A program made the translations under genes and the position numbers. From Haemophilus haemolyticus_M (lineage in GTDB: Bacteria > Pseudomonadota > Gammaproteobacteria > Enterobacterales > Pasteurellaceae), in contig NZ_QQGD01000001.1 of the NCBI RefSeq assembly GCF_003490935.1, positions 186,001 to 250,000 of the forward strand: a stretch of DNA of 64,000 nucleotides, in the 5' to 3' direction. The notes beneath the pieces are model-generated. The model saw only the letters and a list, made by a program, of their open reading frames with translations. It did no database searches and had not been told where the DNA came from. This document shows, one piece after another, positions 53,223 to 61,299 of the stretch; positions within the stretch are counted from its first letter, which is position 1, and every line of letters begins with the position of its first letter.

Positions 53223-53242
53223 CTCGGAAGAAATCTTCCAAG
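53223..53242 (-). promoter_or_regulatory. Histidine attenuator: anti-antiterminator hairpin
   Basis: On the minus strand CTTGGAAG (53242-53235, segment 1) pairs with CTTCCGAG (53230-53223, segment 2). Segment 2 is also a perfect 8-base complement of CTCGGAAG in the terminator's 5' arm (53198-53191), so 1:2, 2:3 and 3:4 pairings are mutually exclusive. Confidence 0.85.
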
Positions 53243-53262
53243 CACACCAAAAACCTGAAAGA

Positions 53263-53307
53263 TTATTCAGTTGAATGGTGATGATGGTGACGACGGATAA
53301 TGTTCAT
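53263..53307 (-). CDS. Histidine leader peptide upstream of yuiF
   Basis: A 14-codon ORF starting at ATG 53307 with GGAG eight bases upstream encodes MNIIRRHHHHHSTE: five consecutive histidine codons (CAC CAT CAT CAC CAT). This is the signature of a HisL-type leader peptide. It is followed by three alternative hairpins ending in an intrinsic terminator, and no his biosynthetic gene lies downstream. Ribosome stalling at the His run when charged tRNA-His is low should release the antiterminator and allow yuiF transcription. Too short for standard gene callers. Confidence 0.92.
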   Translation of the reverse strand: MNIIRRHHHHHSTE

Positions 53308-53337
53308 TTTCAAATCTCCAAATAAGAATTGCTTTTT

Positions 53338-53366
53338 AAACTACTGGAAAAAGAAAACGATTGCAA
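53338..53366 (-). promoter_or_regulatory. Promoter of the yuiF leader transcript
   Basis: On the minus strand TTGCAA (53366-53361), 17-bp spacer, TAGTTT (53343-53338), about 30 bp before the leader peptide ATG. It lies just after the end of rnt. Confidence 0.6.
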
Positions 53367-53382
53367 CCACTTTTTTATTTTT

Positions 53383-54072
53383 TTAAAGTGCGGTCTCTTT
53401 TTTAGTTGTTTTTTCCTGTTCCAGTTCAGAAGCAATATGCGGGAATCCCCCGAGATCTTTTAAATGATTCACCATATAGCAAAATAATTCCGCCGTGCGT
53501 TCTGTGTCGTATAGGGCGGAGTGAGCTTGCTTCCCATCAAATGGGATTTTAGCAGCAAGACAGGCTTTAACGAGAACAGTCTGACCAAACATTAAACCTG
53601 CTAAACTTGCTGTATCAAACATTCCAAAAGGGTGGAAGGGATTACGCTTTACGCCAGTACGTTCAGCAGCAGCCATCACAAAACTTTGGTCAAAAGCAGC
53701 ATTGTGCGCCACGATGATAGAACGTTGGCAATCTGCATCTTTTTGTCCTCGACGTACCATTTGAAATAACCCCGTGATTGCATCGAGTTCAGACACTGCG
53801 CCACGTAATGGATTGTGAATATCAATGCCATTAAATTTCAAGGATTCTGGATTAATATTTGCTCCTTCAAAAGGCTCGATATGAAAATGGCATTTCTGAT
53901 CAGGATGCAAATAACCGTTTTCATCCATTTTTAATGTGATGGCGGCTAGTTCGAGTAACGCATCTTTTTTTGCATCAAAACCTGCAGTTTCAACATCAAT
54001 AATGACGGGGAAATAGCCACGAAAGCGATTTTTTAATTGGTTGTGATAAGGGATTTCTTGAGAATCGGACAT
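53383..54072 (-). CDS. rnt: RNase T, 3'-5' exoribonuclease
   Basis: 229 aa DEDDh exonuclease. Exo I is VIIDVETAGFD, Exo II is IIVAHNAAFDQSF and Exo III is AHSALYDTERTAELF. RNase T matures the 3' ends of tRNAs, 5S and 23S rRNA and acts as a homodimer. An exact uptake signal covers its 3' end (53386). It is in a same-strand run with gloA and cmoA, but a terminator separates it from gloA. Confidence 0.97.
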   Translation of the reverse strand: MSDSQEIPYHNQLKNRFRGYFPVIIDVETAGFDAKKDALLELAAITLKMDENGYLHPDQKCHFHIEPFEGANINPESLKFNGIDIHNPLRGAVSELDAITGLFQMVRRGQKDADCQRSIIVAHNAAFDQSFVMAAAERTGVKRNPFHPFGMFDTASLAGLMFGQTVLVKACLAAKIPFDGKQAHSALYDTERTAELFCYMVNHLKDLGGFPHIASELEQEKTTKKETAL

Positions 54073-54092
54073 AATCTATCTCTTAAAAATAA

Positions 54093-54118
54093 AATAACGT
54101 AGGAATCCCTACGTTATT
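54093..54118 (-). terminator. gloA terminator
   Basis: Perfect 11-bp stem AATAACGTAGG (54093-54103) / CCTACGTTATT (54108-54118), loop 4 nt. On the minus strand it is followed by TTATTTTT. Confidence 0.82.
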
Positions 54119-54145
54119 CAAAATATAATAAAAATTGACCGCACT

Positions 54146-54553
54146 TTAGTTGCCTAAACCAGATTTAGTACTTTTGTTTTCGATAAATTCAATTTTATAA
54201 CCATCTGGATCTTCAACAAAAGCAATGACGGTTGAGCCACCTTTAACTGGCCCAGCTTCGCGAGTAACGTTACCACCGTTTGCGCGAACGGCTTCACAAG
54301 TCGCATAAATGTCATCTACACCGATAGCGATATGTCCATATGCTGTGCCGTGTTCATATTTATCTACGCCCCAGTTGTATGTTAATTCAATTTCTGCCGC
54401 ACTTTCGCCATCTTCGTAACCTAAAAAAGCCAGCGTATATTTGTATTCTGGGTTTTCACTGGTGCGTAATAAGCGCATACCTAAAACATCTTGATAGAAT
54501 TTGATTGAACGATCTAAATCGCCCACGCGTAACATAGTGTGTAAAATTCGCAT
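54146..54553 (-). CDS. gloA: GloA, glyoxalase I
   Basis: 135 aa vicinal-oxygen-chelate protein, the E. coli GloA size. The metal ligands are in MRILHTMLRVGDLDRSIKFY (His5), AEIELTYNWG (Glu56 region), HGTAYGHIAIGV (His74 region) and PDGYKIEFIE (Glu122 region). It isomerises the glutathione hemithioacetal of methylglyoxal to S-lactoylglutathione; the bacterial short form usually needs nickel. The glutathione link fits with gor elsewhere in the window. Confidence 0.97.
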   Translation of the reverse strand: MRILHTMLRVGDLDRSIKFYQDVLGMRLLRTSENPEYKYTLAFLGYEDGESAAEIELTYNWGVDKYEHGTAYGHIAIGVDDIYATCEAVRANGGNVTREAGPVKGGSTVIAFVEDPDGYKIEFIENKSTKSGLGN

Positions 54554-54627
54554 TGGTTTAATCCTTTTTTGATAAAAGTGCGGGCATTATGCCACAAAAA
54601 AGTTTAATTAAATAAATTTGTTATGAA

Positions 54628-55350
54628 TTATTTAACCGCAATCATTGAGCCAAAATTAAAGCATTGGAACCAAAGTTCTACTTGTGAAAATCCTACGTTT
54701 TTTAACCGCACTTTGTGTGTCTCGATAGAATCTGTACGCATCACATTTTCAAGTGCGGTGCGTTTCTGACTCACTTCAAGTTCGCTATAACCATTAGCAC
54801 GTTTGAATTGGTGGTGGAGATCAATCAGTAGCTCATTTACCTTTTCATCTTCAAAACGGAATTTTTCAGATAGCACCAATACACCATTTGGATTTAAACC
54901 TTCATAGATTTTGGTAAGCAATGCGATACGATCTTCAGGCGGTAAAAATTGCAAGGTGAAGTTGAGAATGACCATTGAGGCATTTTTAATTTCAACGTGG
55001 CGAATATCGTCACAGAGAATTTCTACAGGTACTTCACTATGATATGCCGCAATATGTTGACGACAACGTTCAACCATAGGTTGAGAATTATCGATGCCAA
55101 TAATTTTTACGTTTGGTTGATGAATATTTCGACGTGCCGAAAGTGTGGCCGCACCTCGTGAGCAACCAAGATCATAAACATGACTATCAGCAGTAACGAA
55201 ACGTTCTGCCAGCATACCGATTGCCGTAATAATGTTGGAATAGCCTGGTACGGAGCGTTGAATCATGTCTGGAAAGACTTCAGCAACGTTTTCATCAAAG
55301 GTAAAATCGCCGAGTTTTTCAATAGGCGCGGAAAAAATAGTATCTTTCAT
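54628..55350 (-). CDS. cmoA: CmoA, carboxy-SAM synthase
   Basis: 240 aa class I methyltransferase-fold protein. SAM binding: VYDLGCSRGAATLSARR. IIGIDNSQPMVERCR and SMVILNFTLQFLPPEDR follow. CmoA makes carboxy-S-adenosylmethionine from SAM and prephenate, which CmoB uses to build cmo5U34 in tRNAs. Its start FSAPIEKLGDFTFDENVAEVFPDMIQRSVPGY is the family signature (read in two parts). No cmoB is in this window. Two uptake signals (54705, 54751) face each other near its 3' end. It is divergent from aspS. Confidence 0.95.
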   Translation of the reverse strand: MKDTIFSAPIEKLGDFTFDENVAEVFPDMIQRSVPGYSNIITAIGMLAERFVTADSHVYDLGCSRGAATLSARRNIHQPNVKIIGIDNSQPMVERCRQHIAAYHSEVPVEILCDDIRHVEIKNASMVILNFTLQFLPPEDRIALLTKIYEGLNPNGVLVLSEKFRFEDEKVNELLIDLHHQFKRANGYSELEVSQKRTALENVMRTDSIETHKVRLKNVGFSQVELWFQCFNFGSMIAVK

Positions 55351-55545
55351 GATTTACATTGTGTGCGGGATGTGTTTTTTAACTTTCCACACCCTACGGA
55401 TTAGAAAATATTTAAAAAGTGCGGTCATTTTAAGGAAAGTTTTCAAAGGGTCAAATAAATTTCCGTTTAAGATTTAAAAGACGCGCCTTTTTCCGTATAA
55501 TTCTGCGGTATTTTTCCATTTTTATAGAGAGTTAAGGAATTGAAT

Positions 55546-57312
55546 ATGATGCGTACACATTATTGCGGAGCATTAAACCGTAACAATATCGGACAAGACG
55601 TAACATTAAGCGGTTGGGTTCATCGCCGTCGTGATTTAGGTGGCTTGATTTTTATTGATATGCGCGATCGTGATGGTATCGTGCAAGTTTGTTTTGACCC
55701 GAAATATCAAGAAGCGTTAACTGCAGCTTCAGGCTTACGTAATGAATTTTGTATTCAAATTAAAGGTGAAGTAATCGCGCGTCCTGACAATCAAATTAAT
55801 AAAAATATGGCGACAGGCGAAGTGGAAGTGTTAGCAAAAGAATTACGCATCTACAATGCTTCTGATGTTTTACCGTTAGACTTCAACCAAAACAACACAG
55901 AAGAACAACGTTTAAAATATCGTTATTTAGATTTACGTCGTCCAGAAATGGCACAACGTTTGAAAACTCGTGCGAAAATCACCAGTTTTGTACGCCGTTT
56001 TATGGATGACAATGGTTTCCTTGATATCGAAACCCCAATGCTTACCAAAGCAACGCCAGAAGGTGCGCGTGACTATTTAGTGCCAAGCCGTGTACATAAA
56101 GGCAAATTCTATGCATTGCCGCAATCACCACAGCTTTTCAAACAGCTTTTAATGATGTCTGGTTTTGATCGTTATTATCAAATCGTAAAATGTTTCCGTG
56201 ATGAAGACTTACGTGCAGATCGTCAGCCTGAATTTACTCAAATCGATGTGGAAACCTCTTTCTTAACTGCACCAGAAGTACGTGAGATCATGGAACTCAT
56301 GGTACATGGTTTATGGCAAAATATCATTGGTGTGGATTTAGGTAAATTCCCGCAAATGACCTGGCAAGAAGCGATGACTCGTTTTGGTTCAGATAAACCA
56401 GATTTGCGTAACCCGCTTGAATTAGTCGATGTGGCAGATATCGTTAAAGACGTTGAATTTAAAGTATTTAATGAGCCTGCAAACAATCCAAACGGCCGTG
56501 TGGCAGTCATTCGTGTACCAAATGGTACTGAAATCACTCGTAAACAAATTGATGAATATACACAATTTGTTGGTATTTACGGTGCAAAAGGTTTAGCTTG
56601 GGCGAAAGTAAATGACATTAATGCAGGTCTTGAAGGCGTACAAAGCCCGATTGCGAAATTCTTAAATGAAGAGGTATGGAAAACCTTAGCTGAACGTGTG
56701 AAAGCTCAAACTGGCGACATCTTATTCTTCGGTGCAGATAAATGGCAAACCACCACTGATGCAATGGGTGCGTTACGTTTGAAATTAGGTCGTGATCTTG
56801 GCTTAACTCGTTTAGACGAATGGCAACCGCTTTGGGTGATTGATTTCCCAATGTTTGAACGTGATGAAGACGGTAATCTTGCTGCAATGCACCACCCATT
56901 CACTTCACCAAAAGATTTCAGCCCAGCGCAATTAGAAGCGAATCCAACCGATGCGGTAGCAAATGCTTACGATATGGTGATCAATGGCTATGAAGTAGGT
57001 GGTGGTTCTGTTCGTATTTTCGATCCGAAAATGCAACAAACGGTATTCCGTATTCTTGGTATCAATGAACAAGAACAACGTGAAAAATTTGGTTTCTTAT
57101 TGGATGCATTAAAATTCGGTACACCGCCACATGCAGGTTTAGCATTTGGTTTAGACCGTTTAACCATGCTTTTAACTGGAACGGAAAATATCCGCGATGT
57201 GATTGCTTTCCCTAAAACTACAGCGGCAGCGTGCTTGATGACAGAAGCACCTAGCTTTGCGAATCCGCAAGCATTGGAAGAGTTGGCAATTTCTGTCGTT
57301 AAAGCAGAATAA
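55546..57312 (+). CDS. aspS: AspRS, aspartyl-tRNA synthetase
   Basis: 588 aa from ATG 55546, with AAGGA seven bases upstream; adjacent ATG 55549 is also possible. The N-terminal OB domain begins GQDVTLSGWVHRRRDLGGLIF. Class II motif 2 is FRDEDLRADRQPEFTQID and motif 3 is GLAFGLDRLTMLLTG. A bacterial GAD insertion domain lies around residues 290-420. The enzyme charges tRNA-Asp. It is divergent from cmoA, and an uptake-signal-based terminator follows. Confidence 0.98.
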   Translation: MMRTHYCGALNRNNIGQDVTLSGWVHRRRDLGGLIFIDMRDRDGIVQVCFDPKYQEALTAASGLRNEFCIQIKGEVIARPDNQINKNMATGEVEVLAKELRIYNASDVLPLDFNQNNTEEQRLKYRYLDLRRPEMAQRLKTRAKITSFVRRFMDDNGFLDIETPMLTKATPEGARDYLVPSRVHKGKFYALPQSPQLFKQLLMMSGFDRYYQIVKCFRDEDLRADRQPEFTQIDVETSFLTAPEVREIMELMVHGLWQNIIGVDLGKFPQMTWQEAMTRFGSDKPDLRNPLELVDVADIVKDVEFKVFNEPANNPNGRVAVIRVPNGTEITRKQIDEYTQFVGIYGAKGLAWAKVNDINAGLEGVQSPIAKFLNEEVWKTLAERVKAQTGDILFFGADKWQTTTDAMGALRLKLGRDLGLTRLDEWQPLWVIDFPMFERDEDGNLAAMHHPFTSPKDFSPAQLEANPTDAVANAYDMVINGYEVGGGSVRIFDPKMQQTVFRILGINEQEQREKFGFLLDALKFGTPPHAGLAFGLDRLTMLLTGTENIRDVIAFPKTTAAACLMTEAPSFANPQALEELAISVVKAE

Positions 57313-57332
57313 GTTTGAAATATTAGGAATGA

Positions 57333-57360
57333 AGTGCGGTCAGATTTGGCCGCATTTTTG
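57333..57360 (+). terminator. aspS terminator with one uptake-signal arm
   Basis: AGTGCGGTC (57333-57341) pairs with GGCCGCATT (57348-57356) using two G-T pairs, loop AGATTT, then Ts. Only the 5' arm keeps an exact uptake core. Confidence 0.7.
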
Positions 57361-57373
57361 TGGAGAAAACGGA

Positions 57374-57757
57374 ATGAAAAGACCAGCTGTTGTTACAGTA
57401 GTTAGTTATTATTTTTTGATCAATCTTTTTATTATCTTAACGAATATTTTATTGAATTATTTTTTAGGTTTTACGAATCTAGAATTAGAGTCTTTAATCA
57501 TGATGAACATAGGTGTTATAGTTTCGGCTATTCCAGCTTTATTAATGCTTAAAGGTAAGAACAGTGGGCGGATTCTTTATATCTTTTTTGAAATATTTGC
57601 CATAGGTTACTCTGCTTATAATGCAAATGGATATCCACCAGCATTAATTGGAACGGTTGCACCAATAATTTTATTTATTGTTTCTATTATTTTGTTATAC
57701 CAACCTGCAGTAAATGAATATTTTAATACTTCAAAAAGTGATGAAGTTCAAAAATAA
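57374..57757 (+). CDS. Small integral membrane protein, unknown function
   Basis: 127 aa from ATG 57374 with a GGA ribosome site. Four hydrophobic segments of about 20 residues cover most of the protein (around residues 8-32, 42-60, 66-82 and 87-110), with a short polar tail. I recognise no domain; YSAYNANGYPPALIGTVAPI between helices 3 and 4 is the most distinctive part. The 3' end overlaps the nudB start by seventeen bases, suggesting cotranscription. Confidence 0.65.
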   Translation: MKRPAVVTVVSYYFLINLFIILTNILLNYFLGFTNLELESLIMMNIGVIVSAIPALLMLKGKNSGRILYIFFEIFAIGYSAYNANGYPPALIGTVAPIILFIVSIILLYQPAVNEYFNTSKSDEVQK

Positions 57758-58184
57758 TCAATCTGTTCTCGTTGTAATTTACGCAAAAGATACAAACCAA
57801 GTTTTAATGCTCCAGCGACAAGACGATCCTGATTTTTGGCAGTCTGTTACTGGCACCATTGAAAGTGGTGAAACACCAAAAAACACAGCAATTCGTGAGC
57901 TTTGGGAAGAAGTGCGGTTAGAAATTTCGGAAAATTCCACCACACTTTTTGATTGCAAAGAGAGCATAGAATTTGAAATTTTTCCACATTTCCGATATAA
58001 ATACGCACCGAATGTGACTCAATGTCATGAACATTGGTTTTTATTGGCAGTTGAGCAGGAATTTGAACCGATATTAAGTGAGCATTTGGCGTATCAATGG
58101 GTTTCACCTGAACAAGCGATCCAAATGACGAAATCTTCTAATAATGCGGAAGCAATTAGAAAATATATTCTTAAAGTTAAATAG
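57741..58184 (+). CDS. nudB: NudB, dihydroneopterin triphosphate diphosphatase
   Basis: 147 aa Nudix hydrolase from ATG 57741. The Nudix box GTIESGETPKNTAIRELWEEV is complete except that the glycine after EE is replaced, as in E. coli NudB. PDFWQSVTG before it and FPHFRYKYAPNVTQCHEHWF after it match NudB as I know it. It removes pyrophosphate from dihydroneopterin triphosphate in folate synthesis. The nudB-yebC-ruvC-ruvA-ruvB order is the same as in E. coli, where aspS is also linked. It is twelve bases before yebC. Confidence 0.92.
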   Translation: MKFKNNQSVLVVIYAKDTNQVLMLQRQDDPDFWQSVTGTIESGETPKNTAIRELWEEVRLEISENSTTLFDCKESIEFEIFPHFRYKYAPNVTQCHEHWFLLAVEQEFEPILSEHLAYQWVSPEQAIQMTKSSNNAEAIRKYILKVK

Positions 58185-58196
58185 AAGGAAAACAAC

Positions 58197-58937
58197 ATGG
58201 CAGGCCATAGTAAGTGGGCTAATATTAAACACCGCAAAGCAGCACAAGATGCACAACGCGGTAAAATTTTTACTAAATTAATTCGTGAACTTGTTACTGC
58301 AGCTAAAATTGGTGGTGGTGATGTGAGTGCTAACCCTCGTTTACGTGCAGCAGTTGATAAAGCGCTTAGCAATAATATGACTCGTGATACTATCAACCGC
58401 GCCATTGATCGTGGTGTAGGTGGTGGCGATGACACCAATATGGAAACCAAAATTTATGAAGGTTATGGTCCAGGTGGAACTGCTGTGATGGTTGAGTGTC
58501 TAAGTGACAACGCAAACCGTACGATCTCACAAGTTCGCCCAAGTTTCACTAAATGTGGGGGTAATTTAGGGACTGAGGGATCGGTTGGTTATTTGTTTAG
58601 TAAAAAAGGTTTAATTCTAATTACTGAAGCAGACGAAGATGCGTTAACTGAAGCAGCAATTGAAGCTGGAGCTGATGATATTCAACCACAAGATGATGGT
58701 TCATTTGAAATCTATACTGCTTGGGAAGATTTAGGTTCAGTGCGTGATGGCATTGAGGCAGCTGGCTTTAAAGTTCAAGAAGCAGAAGTAACGATGATTC
58801 CATCAACAACGGTTGATCTTGATATTGAAACTGCACCAAAATTACTTCGTTTAATTGATATGTTGGAAGATTGTGATGACGTACAAAACGTATATCACAA
58901 TGGCGAAATCAGTGACGAAGTGGCATCTCAACTTTAA
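58197..58937 (+). CDS. yebC: YebC/TACO1-family translation or transcription factor
   Basis: 246 aa, starting MAGHSKWANIKHRKAAQDAQRG, the invariant YebC signature. GGGDVSANPRLRAAVDKAL, YEGYGPGGTAVMVECLSDN and the C-terminal LRLIDMLEDCDDVQNVYHN are also typical. YebC proteins have been described as transcriptional regulators; recent work on the family also points to ribosome stalling relief at proline runs. It lies between nudB and ruvC and ends in a good terminator. Confidence 0.95.
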   Translation: MAGHSKWANIKHRKAAQDAQRGKIFTKLIRELVTAAKIGGGDVSANPRLRAAVDKALSNNMTRDTINRAIDRGVGGGDDTNMETKIYEGYGPGGTAVMVECLSDNANRTISQVRPSFTKCGGNLGTEGSVGYLFSKKGLILITEADEDALTEAAIEAGADDIQPQDDGSFEIYTAWEDLGSVRDGIEAAGFKVQEAEVTMIPSTTVDLDIETAPKLLRLIDMLEDCDDVQNVYHNGEISDEVASQL

Positions 58938-58946
58938 TAATGTAAT

Positions 58947-58974
58947 AAATGGGTAATTTAATTACCCATTTTTT
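58947..58974 (+). terminator. yebC terminator
   Basis: Perfect 11-bp stem AAATGGGTAAT (58947-58957) / ATTACCCATTT (58961-58971), loop TTA, then Ts. Confidence 0.85.
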
Positions 58975-58983
58975 ATAGAAATT

Positions 58984-59556
58984 ATGAGCATTATTTTAGG
59001 TATTGACCCCGGCTCTCGTGTAACTGGCTACGGTGTGATTCGCCAAACAGGGAGACATTTAGAATATCTCGGCAGTGGCGCAATTCGAACTCAAGTTGAA
59101 GATTTACCAACCCGATTGAAACGGATTTATGCTGGAGTGGCTGAAATCATCACGCAATTTCAACCTGATATGTTTGCGATTGAGCAAGTGTTTATGGCGA
59201 AGAATGCAGATTCAGCTTTAAAACTCGGGCAGGCTCGTGGTACGGCGATTGTGGCGGCAGTAAATCATGATTTACCTGTTTTTGAATATGCCGCACGTTT
59301 AGTAAAACAAACGGTTGTGGGCATTGGTTCCGCAGATAAAGTGCAAGTGCAAGAAATGGTGACTCGTATTTTGAAGTTGTCAGATAAACCTCAAGCTGAT
59401 GCCGCGGATGCATTGGCTATAGCAATTACACACGCTCATTCTATTCAGCATTCTTTACATATTGCCAATTCTGTGAAAGTGACAGAAACGCAAGAAAAAA
59501 TGACCGCACTTTTAAAGACCAGATATAGCCGAGGACGCTTTAGATTAAAAATTTAA
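58984..59556 (+). CDS. ruvC: RuvC, Holliday junction resolvase
   Basis: 190 aa RNase H-like endonuclease. The acidic site residues lie in GIDPGSRVTGYG, FAIEQVFMAKN and QADAADALAIAITHAH. It cuts Holliday junctions symmetrically together with RuvAB. It starts ten bases after the yebC terminator. A weak hairpin separates it from ruvA, whereas in E. coli ruvC is also transcribed apart from ruvAB. Confidence 0.98.
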   Translation: MSIILGIDPGSRVTGYGVIRQTGRHLEYLGSGAIRTQVEDLPTRLKRIYAGVAEIITQFQPDMFAIEQVFMAKNADSALKLGQARGTAIVAAVNHDLPVFEYAARLVKQTVVGIGSADKVQVQEMVTRILKLSDKPQADAADALAIAITHAHSIQHSLHIANSVKVTETQEKMTALLKTRYSRGRFRLKI

Positions 59557-59581
59557 CTGGATGTTCGTCCAGTTTTATTTT
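59555..59581 (+). terminator. Hairpin between ruvC and ruvA
   Basis: 7-bp stem AACTGGA (59555-59561) / TCCAGTT (59568-59574) with a 6-nt loop, then TTATTTTAT, overlapping the ruvC stop. It probably separates ruvC from ruvAB at least partly. Confidence 0.65.
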
Positions 59582-59618
59582 ATGCTATGTGCTATGTTTT
59601 TTATCATTCGGAAGAATT

Positions 59619-60233
59619 ATGATCGGTCGTTTACAAGGCATTCTTTTAGAAAAACAACCTCCAGAAATTTTACTTAATGTGCAAGGCGTAGGCTATGAAT
59701 TGCTTTTGCCTATGACGAGTTTCTATGATTTACCAGAAATTGGTCAAGAAACTACTTTATTCACCCATCTTGTTGTTCGTGAAGATGCTCACTTACTCTT
59801 TGGATTTGCCCAGAAAACAGACCGCACTTTATTTCGTGAATTAATTAAAACAAATGGGGTGGGGCCTAAATTAGCCTTAGCGATTTTATCTGCCATGTCT
59901 GTCGAACAATTTGCTTATGCGATAGAGAGAGAAGAACTTTCTAAACTCACTAAAATTCCGGGAGTTGGCAAAAAAACAGCTGAACGTTTGTTAGTTGAAC
60001 TCAAAGGTAAATTCAAAGGCGTAAAACAAAGCGATTTCTTTGTAGAAAGTACTCATATTCCGTCAGTTCCATCTATTGAACCGAGTGTAGAAAATTCATC
60101 TGATGAAGCTATCTCAGCCTTGATTGCTTTAGGTTATAAACCTGCAGAAGCCGAAAAATTGGTAAAACGCGTAGCTAAACCTGAATTAACCAGTGAACAA
60201 GTTATTCGTGAAGCTTTAAAAGCCGCATTGTAG
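59619..60233 (+). CDS. ruvA: RuvA, Holliday junction-binding subunit
   Basis: 204 aa from ATG 59619 (MIGRLQGILLEKQPPEILL), with GAAG upstream; the longer in-frame reading has no family support. OB-fold N-terminus, two helix-hairpin-helix motifs (LIKTNGVGPKLALAILS, LTKIPGVGKKTAERLLVE) and a C-terminal domain III (AISALIALGYKPAEAEKLV) that binds RuvB. It is eight bases before ruvB. Confidence 0.98.
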   Translation: MIGRLQGILLEKQPPEILLNVQGVGYELLLPMTSFYDLPEIGQETTLFTHLVVREDAHLLFGFAQKTDRTLFRELIKTNGVGPKLALAILSAMSVEQFAYAIEREELSKLTKIPGVGKKTAERLLVELKGKFKGVKQSDFFVESTHIPSVPSIEPSVENSSDEAISALIALGYKPAEAEKLVKRVAKPELTSEQVIREALKAAL

Positions 60234-60240
60234 GAAAAAT

Positions 60241-61248
60241 ATGATTGAAGCAGATAGAATTATTAGCGGGCAAGCTAAGGTTGATGAAGAGGTTATCGAC
60301 CGCGCTATTCGCCCTAAACTATTAGCAGATTATGTTGGGCAGCCGCAAGTACGCGAGCAAATGGATATTTTCATCAAGGCAGCCAAACTCCGTCAAGATG
60401 CCTTAGATCATTTGTTAATTTTTGGCCCTCCCGGTTTGGGAAAAACAACTCTTGCTAATATTGTGGCAAATGAAATGGGCGTGAATATTCGTACAACGTC
60501 AGGGCCTGTATTGGAAAAAGCGGGAGATTTAGCTGCAATGCTAACCAATCTTGAACCGCACGATGTGTTGTTTATTGATGAAATTCATCGACTTTCCCCT
60601 GCGATTGAAGAAGTTCTTTATCCCGCAATGGAAGACTATCAATTGGATATTATGATTGGTGAGGGGCCTGCTGCTCGTTCTATTAAATTAGATTTGCCTC
60701 CTTTTACTTTGGTTGGCGCAACGACTAGAGCGGGTTCTTTGACTTCGCCATTGCGTGATCGTTTTGGTATTGTGCAACGTTTGGAATTCTATTCTGTAGA
60801 AGATTTAACATATATCGTTGCAAGAAGTGCGGGGTGTTTGAATCTCGAATTAGAACAGCAAGCTGCTTTTGAGGTGGCTCGTCGTTCACGAGGCACTCCT
60901 CGAATTGCAAACCGTTTATTACGACGTGTGCGTGATTATGCAGATGTGCGTAATGGGGGAGTAATTTCGGTAGATGTGGCAAAACAAGCGCTTTCAATGC
61001 TGGATATAGATGATGCCGGATTTGATTATTTAGATAGAAAATTATTGTCTGCAGTTATTGAACGTTTTGACGGTGGGCCAGTAGGGTTGGATAATCTTGC
61101 TGCTGCAATTGGTGAAGAACGCGATACTATTGAGGACGTTTTAGAGCCTTATTTGATTCAACAGGGGTTTCTACAAAGAACGCCACGTGGCCGTATTGCA
61201 ACATCGCAAACTTATCGCCATTTCGGTCTGCAGAAATTATCAGACTAG
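60241..61248 (+). CDS. ruvB: RuvB, Holliday junction branch-migration ATPase
   Basis: 335 aa AAA+ protein. Walker A GPPGLGKTTLAN, Walker B VLFIDEIHRL, sensor 1 GATTRAGSLTSPLRDRFG, sensor 2 RGTPRIANRLLRRVRDYA, then a winged helix with FLQRTPRGRIAT. It forms hexameric motors on RuvA-bound junctions. It is the last gene of ruvAB and ends at a perfect bidirectional terminator. Confidence 0.98.
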   Translation: MIEADRIISGQAKVDEEVIDRAIRPKLLADYVGQPQVREQMDIFIKAAKLRQDALDHLLIFGPPGLGKTTLANIVANEMGVNIRTTSGPVLEKAGDLAAMLTNLEPHDVLFIDEIHRLSPAIEEVLYPAMEDYQLDIMIGEGPAARSIKLDLPPFTLVGATTRAGSLTSPLRDRFGIVQRLEFYSVEDLTYIVARSAGCLNLELEQQAAFEVARRSRGTPRIANRLLRRVRDYADVRNGGVISVDVAKQALSMLDIDDAGFDYLDRKLLSAVIERFDGGPVGLDNLAAAIGEERDTIEDVLEPYLIQQGFLQRTPRGRIATSQTYRHFGLQKLSD

Positions 61249-61263
61249 ATAAATTTAATCACT

Positions 61264-61297
61264 AAAAAAGCCTTATTGTATTCAATAAGGCTTTTTT
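61264..61297. terminator. Bidirectional terminator after ruvB
   Basis: Perfect 15-bp stem AAAAAAGCCTTATTG (61264-61278) / CAATAAGGCTTTTTT (61283-61297), loop of 4 nt, shared with the convergent small gene. Confidence 0.95.
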
Positions 61298-61299
61298 AA

